From positions 1 to 7,028 of the forward strand of contig JAZRGK010000004.1 in NCBI GenBank assembly GCA_045644145.1: a stretch of 7,028 nt of DNA, in the 5' to 3' direction. The notes below the pieces were generated by a model. It saw only the letters and a program-made list of their open reading frames with translations. It was not told the origin of the DNA and ran no database searches. Origin of the DNA: Flemingiibacterium sp045644145. Lineage in GTDB: Bacteria; Bacillota; Clostridia; Oscillospirales; CAG-272. The translations under genes were made by a program, and so were the position numbers. Of the stretch, positions 1 to 4,923 are shown one piece after another. Each line of letters opens with the position of its first letter. Positions within the stretch are counted from its first letter, which is position 1.

Positions 1-3
1 CCA

Positions 4-62
4 ACTTTTATTATACAACCTATTTCTTGTGCAGTTGGCAGACCGCACTCTTATTATACAAC
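4..62. repeat. Pair of 16-nt direct repeats at the left edge
   Basis: The copies are ACTTTTATTATACAAC (4-19) and ACTCTTATTATACAAC (47-62), identical at 15 of 16 positions and 43 nt apart. Read leftward, each contains a TATAAT hexamer, so the repeat may be a duplicated promoter/operator or the edge of a longer repeat cut by the window. No protein-coding gene is visible here. What lies further left cannot be seen. Confidence 0.7.
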
Positions 63-81
63 AAAGGAGTTTTTTTGTCAT
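53..81 (-). promoter_or_regulatory. Leftward sigma-A promoter for a gene beyond the left edge
   Basis: On the minus strand, a -35 ATGACA (76-81) and a -10 TATAAT (53-58) are separated by exactly 17 nt. Transcription would begin near 46 and leave the window. The predicted RNA starts with a small hairpin: GTGCGGT (48-42) pairs with ACTGCAC (35-29) using one G-U pair. That pair would be an A-C mismatch in a rightward RNA, which favours a leftward transcript. A second TATAAT (9-14) lies within the other direct-repeat copy but has no good -35. Confidence 0.55.
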
Positions 82-104
82 CTTCAACTATATAATTCTT
101 ACCG

Positions 105-127
105 AACCACGCGTCTAACGCGTGGTT
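105..127. other. GC-rich perfect hairpin in the left intergenic region
   Basis: AACCACGCG (105-113) pairs with CGCGTGGTT (119-127), and T114-A118 can extend the stem to 10 bp with a 3-nt loop. On the + strand the 3' arm runs into TTTT (126-129), so it could end rightward transcription, but no rightward gene is seen before it. It lies 10 nt past the hairpin that should terminate the AraC gene. It could be a backup terminator, a REP-like palindrome or the structured end of an IS200/IS605-type element. No transposase is present. Confidence 0.5.
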
Positions 128-136
128 TTGGTATAC

Positions 137-175
137 AAAAAACGCAGTGCCTCAACACCACAGAGGCACTGCGTT
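137..175 (-). terminator. Intrinsic terminator of the AraC-family gene
   Basis: Read leftward, the 13-nt arms AACGCAGTGCCTC (175-163) and GAGGCACTGCGTT (153-141) pair perfectly around a 9-nt loop. They are followed by a run of six T that includes the last two stem bases. It begins 19 nt after the AraC stop codon. Stem, spacing and U-tract are all classic. Confidence 0.92.
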
Positions 176-194
176 CAAATATATATTGACCATT

Positions 195-998
195 CTACGC
201 CAGAAATCTGCGACGGTATTCCGCAGGTGAACACCCTGCATAACGCTTGAAGAATGCAGAGAAATTAGACGCTTCCCCAAATCCAAGTGATTCCCCTACC
301 GCACGGACTGACATACTTGTCCCCACAAGCTGAGCACAGGCGTACTCAAACCGTTTTCGATTATATAAAGCTATTATACCCGTACCAAAGAAGATATTTG
401 ACATGCGTTCAAGGTGTGATGGGCTTATAAAAAGCGCGTCTGCCATTTCCTCGAGAGAGGAAGGGCATCCGAGATGGGAGTTGACGTACTCGATGATCCG
501 TCCCTTAAGAGGGACGGTATCACGGGAACGCGCCGCCTTAGCCGCGCCAAGCAAAATAAGTGAAAGAAGCGCCCGTCCGATCTCAATGGAAAGACGGTCA
601 TCATAGGTCATATCAATAAGCTTTCTCACATAATCCGAAAGCTCCGGCACAATAAGCGTTGCCGGCTTTGTAAAGGTTTCATAAAAAATATCAATATACG
701 GATGATTCACGGCAACATCCATACCAAGCTGACAGTACCCATCGCTGGAAAGTGCATGATATTCTCTCGGCGGAAGAATATGGAGCATCCCTGCACCAAG
801 CACATTTTCTTCGTGCTCGGTTGTAACGGTAAGCTTACCCGACGTAACGAAAATAAGCTGATAAAAATTGTGCGAGTGCCTCATCAAGCTATAGCCTTCA
901 CGGCGTTCGTGGACGTTTATTTGCATATATGGTTCGTTTATATCTGAAAAGACATGATAACGTCTGACCATAGGCATCCCCCAATAATACGAATCCAT
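195..998 (-). CDS. AraC-family transcriptional regulator with N-terminal cupin sensor domain
   Basis: This is a 267-residue DNA-binding regulator of the two-domain AraC/XylS type. Residues about 20-100 look like the cupin-type sensor fold, with HSH at 41-43 and an ILPP turn followed by His81, typical of sugar or small-molecule sensing members. Residues about 165-267 hold the two helix-turn-helix motifs: the first around 181-205, the second around 229-256, ending in the usual SPAEYRRRF signature. The length is normal. The ATG at 998 has only a weak ribosome site. The ATG at 971 (residue 10) has GGGGG six bases upstream and may be the true start, giving 258 residues. It has its own promoter and terminator, so it is a single-gene unit. 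Its likely targets, by position, are its own promoter and the nearby reductase or aldolase genes; this is inferred. The ligand cannot be read from the sequence. Confidence 0.93.
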   Translation of the reverse strand: MDSYYWGMPMVRRYHVFSDINEPYMQINVHERREGYSLMRHSHNFYQLIFVTSGKLTVTTEHEENVLGAGMLHILPPREYHALSSDGYCQLGMDVAVNHPYIDIFYETFTKPATLIVPELSDYVRKLIDMTYDDRLSIEIGRALLSLILLGAAKAARSRDTVPLKGRIIEYVNSHLGCPSSLEEMADALFISPSHLERMSNIFFGTGIIALYNRKRFEYACAQLVGTSMSVRAVGESLGFGEASNFSAFFKRYAGCSPAEYRRRFLA

Positions 999-1066
999 AC
1001 CCGGATGATAGGATTTTATATTGTAATAAAAAACAACTACTATATCATAATAACTAAGTTAAACTG

Positions 1067-1095
1067 ATTATACACTAAAAATCCAGCGTTGTCAA
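1067..1095 (-). promoter_or_regulatory. Consensus sigma-A promoter of the AraC-family gene
   Basis: On the minus strand, a perfect -35 TTGACA (1095-1090) and a perfect -10 TATAAT (1072-1067) have the ideal 17-nt spacing. Transcription should start near 1060, giving a 60-90 nt leader depending on which ATG is used. One copy of a 17-nt direct repeat fills the spacer and the -10, so a protein bound there would block the polymerase. A promoter this strong on a regulator gene suggests repression in some conditions. Confidence 0.9.
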
Positions 1096-1196
1096 GGCTT
1101 TTTAGAGGTAAAAATGTACTCTGTCGACACACCCATATCACAGGAAATATTTATAAAGTGATAGAAGATCACATGTCAGTACATTCAAAATCCAGC
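1071..1196. repeat. 17-nt direct repeat, candidate regulator-binding sites
   Basis: The copies are TACACTAAAAATCCAGC (1071-1087) and TACATTCAAAATCCAGC (1180-1196). They match at 15 of 17 positions in the same orientation, 109 nt apart. The first lies in the AraC promoter, the second about 120 nt upstream of the predicted start. AraC-family proteins often bind direct repeats and loop DNA between distant sites, so autoregulation is a reasonable inference. The 8-mer TCAAAATC of the second copy also occurs at 2624-2631, over the reductase -35. Confidence 0.5.
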
Positions 1197-1362
1197 ACTT
1201 AACAGAACATCGCTTATTTAATCAAATATTTTATATGTTAAGGTAGGCTCTCTATGCTGTCTTACACATATTCAACTTGCGCTTAGCGGTAAGATCTGCA
1301 CTCAAACGCCCCCTAAGCTTGCAGTTGGCACATGCTCTTTCATCTAAGGCGGAAACAAATGT

Positions 1363-1392
1363 ACGGCAGTCGAAAGAAATTCCGACTGCCGT
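1363..1392 (-). terminator. Hairpin terminator after the aldo-keto reductase gene
   Basis: ACGGCAGTCG (1363-1372) pairs perfectly with CGACTGCCGT (1383-1392) around a 10-nt loop, 37 nt past the reductase stop. On the minus strand the following bases (ACATTTGTTT) are only moderately T-rich. On the + strand they are TTGTGTTTT. It is probably the reductase terminator and could work in both directions. Confidence 0.75.
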
Positions 1393-1429
1393 TTGTGTTT
1401 TATCTGAACTGTTGTATTGTAAGTAACTA

Positions 1430-2530
1430 TTATCCGAGCTTTTCTGCAACAGATTTCATGTGCGCCGATATCTCGATACCCTGAGGGCAGTGGGATTCGC
1501 ATGCCTTGCACTTGATACACTCGGATGCTTTACCAAAACCGTTTGCCGCCTGATCGTACGCAGGCACGATACGCCAACCGTCTTGGGGATTTCGTGACAG
1601 CTCATTGAACATTTTAAAATAGTCCGGTATGCGGATATTCATAGGACAATACTCCACACAGTATCGGCATCCCGTACAGGGAACTGCAGTTTGCTTTTCA
1701 ATGATGTCACGCACCCTCCAAAGATATTGAAGCTCATTTTCAGAAAGGGGCACAGTGTTTCTCATATTAGCTTCAACTTGATATAAATCGCTCATACCGG
1801 ACAGACATATTTCCACCGCCGGAAGCGATCTTGCAAATCCGATAGCCCAATCCGCAGGGGTTCTTTCCGGATGGGCATTTCGGAGCAACGTCTCCGCCTC
1901 TTTCGGCAGGCTTGCAAGCGTCCCCCCCTTTACCGGTTCCATAACAAATACGTTTTTCCCGTGACGGATGCAGGTTTCATAGCATTTTCGCGATTCGATT
2001 CCCGCACTGTCCCAATCAAGGTAGTTTATCTGAAGCTGTACCACATCCACCTCAGGATGAGCCACAAGTATCCTTTCAAGAAGTGCCGCACTGTCGTGGA
2101 AGGAAAATCCAATGCGCTTTGCCTTTCCGCTTCGTTTAAGTTCACATAGGAACTCAAACTGCCCATACTTCTCCGCAATATCGTAATGCTTCTGATTCAG
2201 CCAATGGAGCAGATACACATCAAAATACTCTACACCGCATCTTTCGAGCTGTTCATTAAAATATTTTTGGCTGTCCTCACGAGAGGTGCATTTGTACCCC
2301 GGAAGCTTATCCGCAAGCATAAAATCTTCTCTTGGATAACGATTCACAACACATTCCTTTATTCCCGGTTCGCTTAACCCATCCATGTAGGTATACGCAG
2401 TATCGAAATATCTGCCGCCAAGCTCCATAAATCGGTCAACCATTGCTTTTATAGTGTCCCATTCGTAGCTGTCCTTTATGTTTTTATCTCTCATTGGAAG
2501 TCTTAAAAATCCAAATCCAAGCATGCTCAT
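1430..2530 (-). CDS. Aldo-keto reductase with C-terminal two-cluster ferredoxin domain
   Basis: The protein has 366 residues. Residues about 1-280 are an aldo-keto reductase barrel with the full catalytic tetrad: Asp43 and Tyr48 in FDTAYTY, Lys75 in LADK, and His109 in YLLHW. Residues about 283-366 add a bacterial ferredoxin-like domain with two CxxCxxCxxxCP motifs (Cys285/288/291/295 and Cys338/341/344/348), expected to hold two 4Fe-4S clusters. The family is cytoplasmic and common in anaerobic Firmicutes. It reduces aldehydes or ketones to alcohols, and the clusters suggest electron exchange with ferredoxin as well as NAD(P)H. The substrate is unknown. The ATG at 2530 has GGAG seven bases upstream, so the start is secure, even though the barrel begins abruptly at LGFGFLRLP. 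It is monocistronic, with its own promoter and terminator, and divergent from the aldolase gene. A run of seven G (complement of 1922-1928) encodes Lys-Gly-Gly-Thr and keeps frame. Confidence 0.95.
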   Translation of the reverse strand: MSMLGFGFLRLPMRDKNIKDSYEWDTIKAMVDRFMELGGRYFDTAYTYMDGLSEPGIKECVVNRYPREDFMLADKLPGYKCTSREDSQKYFNEQLERCGVEYFDVYLLHWLNQKHYDIAEKYGQFEFLCELKRSGKAKRIGFSFHDSAALLERILVAHPEVDVVQLQINYLDWDSAGIESRKCYETCIRHGKNVFVMEPVKGGTLASLPKEAETLLRNAHPERTPADWAIGFARSLPAVEICLSGMSDLYQVEANMRNTVPLSENELQYLWRVRDIIEKQTAVPCTGCRYCVEYCPMNIRIPDYFKMFNELSRNPQDGWRIVPAYDQAANGFGKASECIKCKACESHCPQGIEISAHMKSVAEKLG

Positions 2531-2566
2531 AGCTTTTCTCCAAATTATCTCGTAAGATTTTTCATT

Positions 2567-2578
2567 CAGTTATAACTG
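2567..2578. promoter_or_regulatory. Perfect 12-bp palindrome in the reductase leader
   Basis: CAGTTATAACTG reads the same on both strands. It lies about 20-31 nt inside the predicted reductase transcript, where a bound repressor would act as a roadblock. A related sequence, CAGTTTAACT on the minus strand (1066-1057), abuts the -10 of the AraC promoter. A shared operator is possible but not shown. Confidence 0.4.
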
Positions 2579-2604
2579 TTAATTTTAATCACTGCCACAA
2601 TATT

Positions 2605-2633
2605 ATTATACACATAATGTCCCTCAAAATCAA
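2605..2633 (-). promoter_or_regulatory. Sigma-A promoter of the aldo-keto reductase gene
   Basis: On the minus strand, -35 TTGATT (2633-2628) and -10 TATAAT (2610-2605) have 17-nt spacing. Transcription should start near 2598, giving a leader of about 68 nt. The -35 is 4 of 6 from consensus, which leaves room for an activator. Confidence 0.8.
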
Positions 2634-2660
2634 TACCCCAAAACAATTTTCAAAGAAACC

Positions 2661-2685
2661 GTTCATGCCTTTATTTTTAATGAAC
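2661..2685. promoter_or_regulatory. Inverted repeat GTTCAT-N13-ATGAAC, possible operator
   Basis: The arms GTTCAT (2661-2666) and ATGAAC (2680-2685) have centres 19 bp apart, close to two helical turns. The site is about 63-87 bp upstream of the predicted reductase start and about 45-69 bp upstream of the first rightward start, a typical activator position for both divergent genes. It is short enough to be chance. Confidence 0.35.
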
Positions 2686-2696
2686 ACATTTCACAT

Positions 2697-2723
2697 TTGC
2701 GATTTATTGGGAAGTGATATAAT
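2697..2723 (+). promoter_or_regulatory. Possible upstream promoter (P1) of the aldolase gene
   Basis: There is an extended -10, TGA then TATAAT (2715-2723). The best -35 match is TTGCGA (2697-2702) at only 15 nt spacing. The extended -10 could compensate for the poor -35. A transcript starting near 2730 would meet the terminator-like hairpin after about 15-55 nt. Confidence 0.4.
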
Positions 2724-2745
2724 CGGTATGTAGCTGCATAAAACC

Positions 2746-2785
2746 GGGTACGTTTTTAGTTTAGCGTAAATAACACCCTTTTTTT
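2746..2785 (+). terminator. Terminator-like hairpin between the two aldolase promoters
   Basis: GGGT (2746-2749), GTT (2752-2754) and TTTA (2755-2758) can pair with TAAA (2767-2770), AAC (2772-2774) and ACCC (2775-2778). There is a 2-nt bulge on the 5' side and a 1-nt bulge on the 3' side. Seven T follow directly (2779-2785). The stem is AU-rich and imperfect, so termination may be partial. It could stop transcripts from P1 or from further upstream. Confidence 0.45.
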
Positions 2786-2815
2786 ACGGAATACGGAAAA
2801 AATACCGCTTATCTA

Positions 2816-2843
2816 TTGACAAATCGGCAATCTGTGCTATAAT
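2816..2843 (+). promoter_or_regulatory. Strong extended sigma-A promoter (P2) of the aldolase gene
   Basis: A perfect -35 TTGACA (2816-2821), 16 nt of spacer and a perfect -10 TATAAT (2838-2843) preceded by TGC (2835-2837) make an extended -10. Transcription should start near 2850, giving a leader of about 47 nt. This is the strongest candidate for driving the highly codon-biased aldolase gene. Confidence 0.9.
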
Positions 2844-2856
2844 AGTAGTGATAAAA

Positions 2857-2872
2857 GCCGTAAAAATACGGC
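2857..2872 (+). other. 5' leader hairpin of the aldolase mRNA
   Basis: GCCGTA (2857-2862) pairs with TACGGC (2867-2872) around an AAAA loop, a few bases from the predicted transcript 5' end. The ribosome site GAAAGGA (2880-2886) lies downstream and free. Hairpins at the very 5' end often protect mRNA from decay, so this may raise transcript stability; that role is inferred. Confidence 0.55.
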
Positions 2873-2896
2873 GATCAATGAAAGGATATACCAGCT

Positions 2897-3820
2897 ATGA
2901 AAAACATTCAGTTTACCGGCATCAGATCTGCAATCTTCACGCCCCTCAACAACGACGGTTCCGTAAAGCTTGAGGCTGTAAAACCCCTTGTTGACTTTAC
3001 TCTTGACCGCGGTGTTAAGGGCTTCTATGCAGCAGGCCACACAGGTGAGGGCCCAGCTATCAGCGCAGACGCTCGCATGAAGGTTACAGAAGCTATCGTT
3101 AATGCGTGCAAATCCCGCAAGACCGTTGACGGCGAAACTCCTGACGTAATCGTTCACGTTGCAGCCCCCGACACATGGGACGCATTCAAGCTTGCAAAGC
3201 ACGCCAAAGAGTGCGGCGCTGACGCTATTTCTTCTCTCGCTCCTAACTTCTACTTTACCCATAACGAAAATGAAATGCTTGACTACTACAAGCGTCTTAC
3301 TGCTGTCTCCGATCTTCCCCTTCTCATTTACGCAACTCCCATGCTCACCGGTTCCGTTGGCAACCTGAAGGGCTTTATAGAGAAGGCTATGAAGATCGAC
3401 CACGTCATCGGTCTTAAGTACACCATCCGTGACTACCATCAGCTCAACGTTCTCAAGCAGATCAACGGCGGTGACATCAACATCATCAACGGTCCCGACG
3501 AAACTCTTCTCGGCGGTCTTGCAATGGGTGCTGACGGCGGTATCGGTTCCACCTACAACGTTGTTCCCGAGTGGTTCGTTAAGATCTGGGATCTCTACAA
3601 TGCAGGCAAGATGGATGAAGCAAGAGTTTACCAGACCAAGGTTAACGACCTTATCGGCGCTTTCGTAGCATCCGACGGCGGCTATCTCACCGCTGCTAAG
3701 CATGCAATGAAGCTCTTCGGCATCGACTGCGGTCCTTGCGCATATCCTGCAATGACCTACAACGCAGAGCAGATGAAGAAGCTGGAAGCAGCAGTTCGTG
3801 CAGCAGGCGTTGAGTTCTGA
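2897..3820 (+). CDS. nanA: N-acetylneuraminate lyase-like class I aldolase (DapA/NanA family)
   Basis: A 307-residue cytoplasmic TIM-barrel aldolase of the DapA/NanA family. The Schiff-base lysine is Lys174 (GLKYT) and the catalytic tyrosine is Tyr145 (IYATP). The carboxylate-binding loop is GHTGE at 47-51. The NanA branch is indicated by NGPDE at 198-202 (the Asp-Glu pair that contacts the sugar in E. coli NanA) and by GADGGIGSTYN at 211-221. If a true lyase, it splits N-acetylneuraminate into N-acetylmannosamine and pyruvate. His48 stands where NanA normally has Ser, so a different 2-keto-3-deoxy acid is possible. A DapA role in lysine synthesis is less likely. AAAGGA lies 10 nt before the ATG. 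Codons are strongly biased to C/T endings, AAG for Lys and CGC/CGT for Arg, unlike the reductase and sodC genes, which suggests high expression. It is a single-gene transcript bounded by P2 and a strong terminator. No nanE, nanK or transporter is in view. Confidence 0.82.
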   Translation: MKNIQFTGIRSAIFTPLNNDGSVKLEAVKPLVDFTLDRGVKGFYAAGHTGEGPAISADARMKVTEAIVNACKSRKTVDGETPDVIVHVAAPDTWDAFKLAKHAKECGADAISSLAPNFYFTHNENEMLDYYKRLTAVSDLPLLIYATPMLTGSVGNLKGFIEKAMKIDHVIGLKYTIRDYHQLNVLKQINGGDINIINGPDETLLGGLAMGADGGIGSTYNVVPEWFVKIWDLYNAGKMDEARVYQTKVNDLIGAFVASDGGYLTAAKHAMKLFGIDCGPCAYPAMTYNAEQMKKLEAAVRAAGVEF

Positions 3821-3836
3821 TTTTAATACATACCTT

Positions 3837-3872
3837 AAGGATGCCGCGGTTTTGCGGCATCCTTTTCCTTTT
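3837..3872 (+). terminator. Strong intrinsic terminator of the aldolase gene
   Basis: AAGGATGCCGC (3837-3847) pairs perfectly with GCGGCATCCTT (3854-3864) around a 6-nt loop and is followed by a T-rich tract (TTTTCCTTTT, 3863-3872). It begins 16 nt after the stop codon. Confidence 0.93.
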
Positions 3873-3895
3873 GGCGTTTACCGATGAATTGGCTA

Positions 3896-3924
3896 TTGAT
3901 TTATTCCCTAAGATGTGGTATACT
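3896..3924 (+). promoter_or_regulatory. Sigma-A promoter of the dehydrogenase-pepT operon
   Basis: -35 TTGATT (3896-3901), 17-nt spacer, -10 TATACT (3919-3924) with TGG directly before it (extended -10). Transcription should start near 3931, 26 nt before the ATG at 3957. It lies over an upstream in-frame ATG (3915), which rules that ATG out as a start on the main transcript. Confidence 0.82.
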
Positions 3925-3956
3925 ATACGAAAAGAAAAAAATTGGAGGACCACATA

Positions 3957-4910
3957 ATGAAGATAGTTGTTCTTGACGGCTTTGCCGTAAATCCCGGCGA
4001 CCTCAACTGGGATTTTTTCAATAAATACGGTGAGGCAACTATTCTTGACAAAACTCCCGACAGTGAGTGTGCCGAAAAATGCTTCGGAGCTGACATAGTG
4101 TACACCAACCGAGTGAAGATCACCAAGGAAGTGCTCGAAAAATGCCCCACAGTGAAATATGTGTCAGCTCTCGGTACAGGCTTTGATATGATAGACATTG
4201 ATGCCTGCAAGGAACGCGGTGTAGCTGTAGTAAATATCCCCGCATATTCTACCGCATCTGTGGCACAGCTTACAGTGCAATTTTTGCTCACACTGTTCGC
4301 TGATCTTGACGGCATGCAGAATATAGTTAAGAACGGCAAATGGACAGGGCTTCCCGGATACAGATATCAGGAAGTAATGTTCACCGAGCTTTCCGGGCTT
4401 ACCCTCGGACTTGTTGGCTGCGGCGGAATCGGCGGCAGAGTAGCCGAAATAGCTCACGCCATGGGCATGTGTGTCCTCGCTCATACCGCGCATCACCATG
4501 AAGACACCGATGCGGTTAAGTACGTTTCGTTGGAAACACTACTCGCCGAAGCTGATGCCGTATCGCTTCACTGTCCGCTGAACGAATCCACACACGGAAT
4601 GGTGGATTCGGCGTTTATTTCGAAAATGAAGGATGGTGCAAGACTTATAAACACCTCACGCGGGGCGGTGCTTAATGAGAAGGACGTTGCGGATGCTCTC
4701 AACAGCGGCAAGCTTGCGGGAGCGGCGCTTGACGTGCTTGCAAACGAGCCTGCTCTGCCCGAGAATCCTCTTCTTGCAGCTAAAAACTGCATTATAACTC
4801 CCCATATTGCATGGGCAAGCAAAGCTGCAAGAGAGCGTCTACTCAAGGTCATTGAAGCTTCACTTGACAACTTTGTGAAGACCGGCGTTGGCCTTAACCG
4901 AATCGTATAA
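3957..4910 (+). CDS. D-isomer-specific 2-hydroxyacid dehydrogenase (glycerate/hydroxypyruvate reductase-like)
   Basis: A 317-residue NAD(P)H-dependent enzyme that interconverts 2-keto acids and D-2-hydroxyacids in the cytoplasm. The nucleotide-binding domain is in the middle, with GxGxxG as GCGGIG at 154-159. The catalytic residues are Arg235 (NTSRGAVLNE), Glu264 (LANEP) and His283 (TPHIAWAS), with the conserved Asp259 (GAALDV). The length is typical of glycerate dehydrogenase-like members, and no ACT domain is present, so it is not a long-form SerA. The strand after GxGxxG ends in LAHTAHH, without the Asp that usually selects NADH, so NADPH use is possible. The start at 3957 is set by GGAGG eight bases upstream; the in-frame ATG at 3915 lies in the promoter. 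It is first in an operon with pepT. Hydroxypyruvate, glyoxylate or pyruvate are plausible substrates; the sequence does not decide. Confidence 0.92.
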   Translation: MKIVVLDGFAVNPGDLNWDFFNKYGEATILDKTPDSECAEKCFGADIVYTNRVKITKEVLEKCPTVKYVSALGTGFDMIDIDACKERGVAVVNIPAYSTASVAQLTVQFLLTLFADLDGMQNIVKNGKWTGLPGYRYQEVMFTELSGLTLGLVGCGGIGGRVAEIAHAMGMCVLAHTAHHHEDTDAVKYVSLETLLAEADAVSLHCPLNESTHGMVDSAFISKMKDGARLINTSRGAVLNEKDVADALNSGKLAGAALDVLANEPALPENPLLAAKNCIITPHIAWASKAARERLLKVIEASLDNFVKTGVGLNRIV

Positions 4911-4923
4911 TCAGGGGGCGCAC

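Larger units (their letters stand above)
999..1429. other. 431-bp intergenic region between regulator and reductase
   Basis: It contains the AraC promoter, a two-copy direct repeat, a small hairpin (GTGAT 1158-1162 with ATCAC 1168-1172) and the reductase terminator. A palindrome TAACTAAGTTA (1051-1061) covers the predicted AraC transcription start near 1060. A leftward open frame of 65 codons (1252-1449) runs through the terminator and overlaps the end of the reductase gene; I do not regard it as a gene. Bases about 1200-1350 show nothing I can name, apart from GCAGTTGGCA at 1321-1330, which also occurs at 31-40. Confidence 0.7.
2531..2896. other. 366-bp divergent control region
   Basis: No gene is seen here. 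From left to right it holds the reductase leader with a 12-bp palindrome, the reductase promoter, a GTTCAT inverted repeat, a tandem CACATTT repeat (2685-2698), a weak rightward promoter, a terminator-like hairpin, a strong rightward promoter and a leader hairpin. The motif TACGG or its complement recurs at 2785-2789, 2792-2796, 2858-2862 and 2867-2871 around the strong promoter. The density of elements suggests that the aldolase gene is closely controlled. Confidence 0.75.

Noticed and set aside
21..62. tRNA-like stretch (CAGTTGGCAGACCGCAC) at the left edge
   Set aside because: It resembles a D-arm by sequence but no acceptor, anticodon or T-arm can be folded around it.
1252..1449. 65-codon leftward open frame after the reductase
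   Set aside because: It overlaps the reductase end and runs through its terminator hairpin, has no recognisable domain and no convincing ribosome site.
2640..2896. Riboswitch or catabolite-repression (cre) site before the aldolase
   Set aside because: No known riboswitch core is visible, the P2 leader is only about 47 nt, and no sequence fits the cre consensus well.
2878..2973. Short open frame of 31 codons starting just before the aldolase start, in another frame
   Set aside because: No ribosome site before its ATG, and its first codons contain the aldolase ribosome site; probably chance.
2837..3703. Long open frame of 288 codons antisense to the aldolase gene
   Set aside because: It lies wholly opposite a clear enzyme gene and overlaps its promoter, has no family motifs, and is explained by the strong codon bias of the sense strand.
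3915..3956. Upstream in-frame ATG for the dehydrogenase
   Set aside because: It lies in the promoter spacer, upstream of the predicted transcription start, while ATG 3957 has GGAGG at good spacing.
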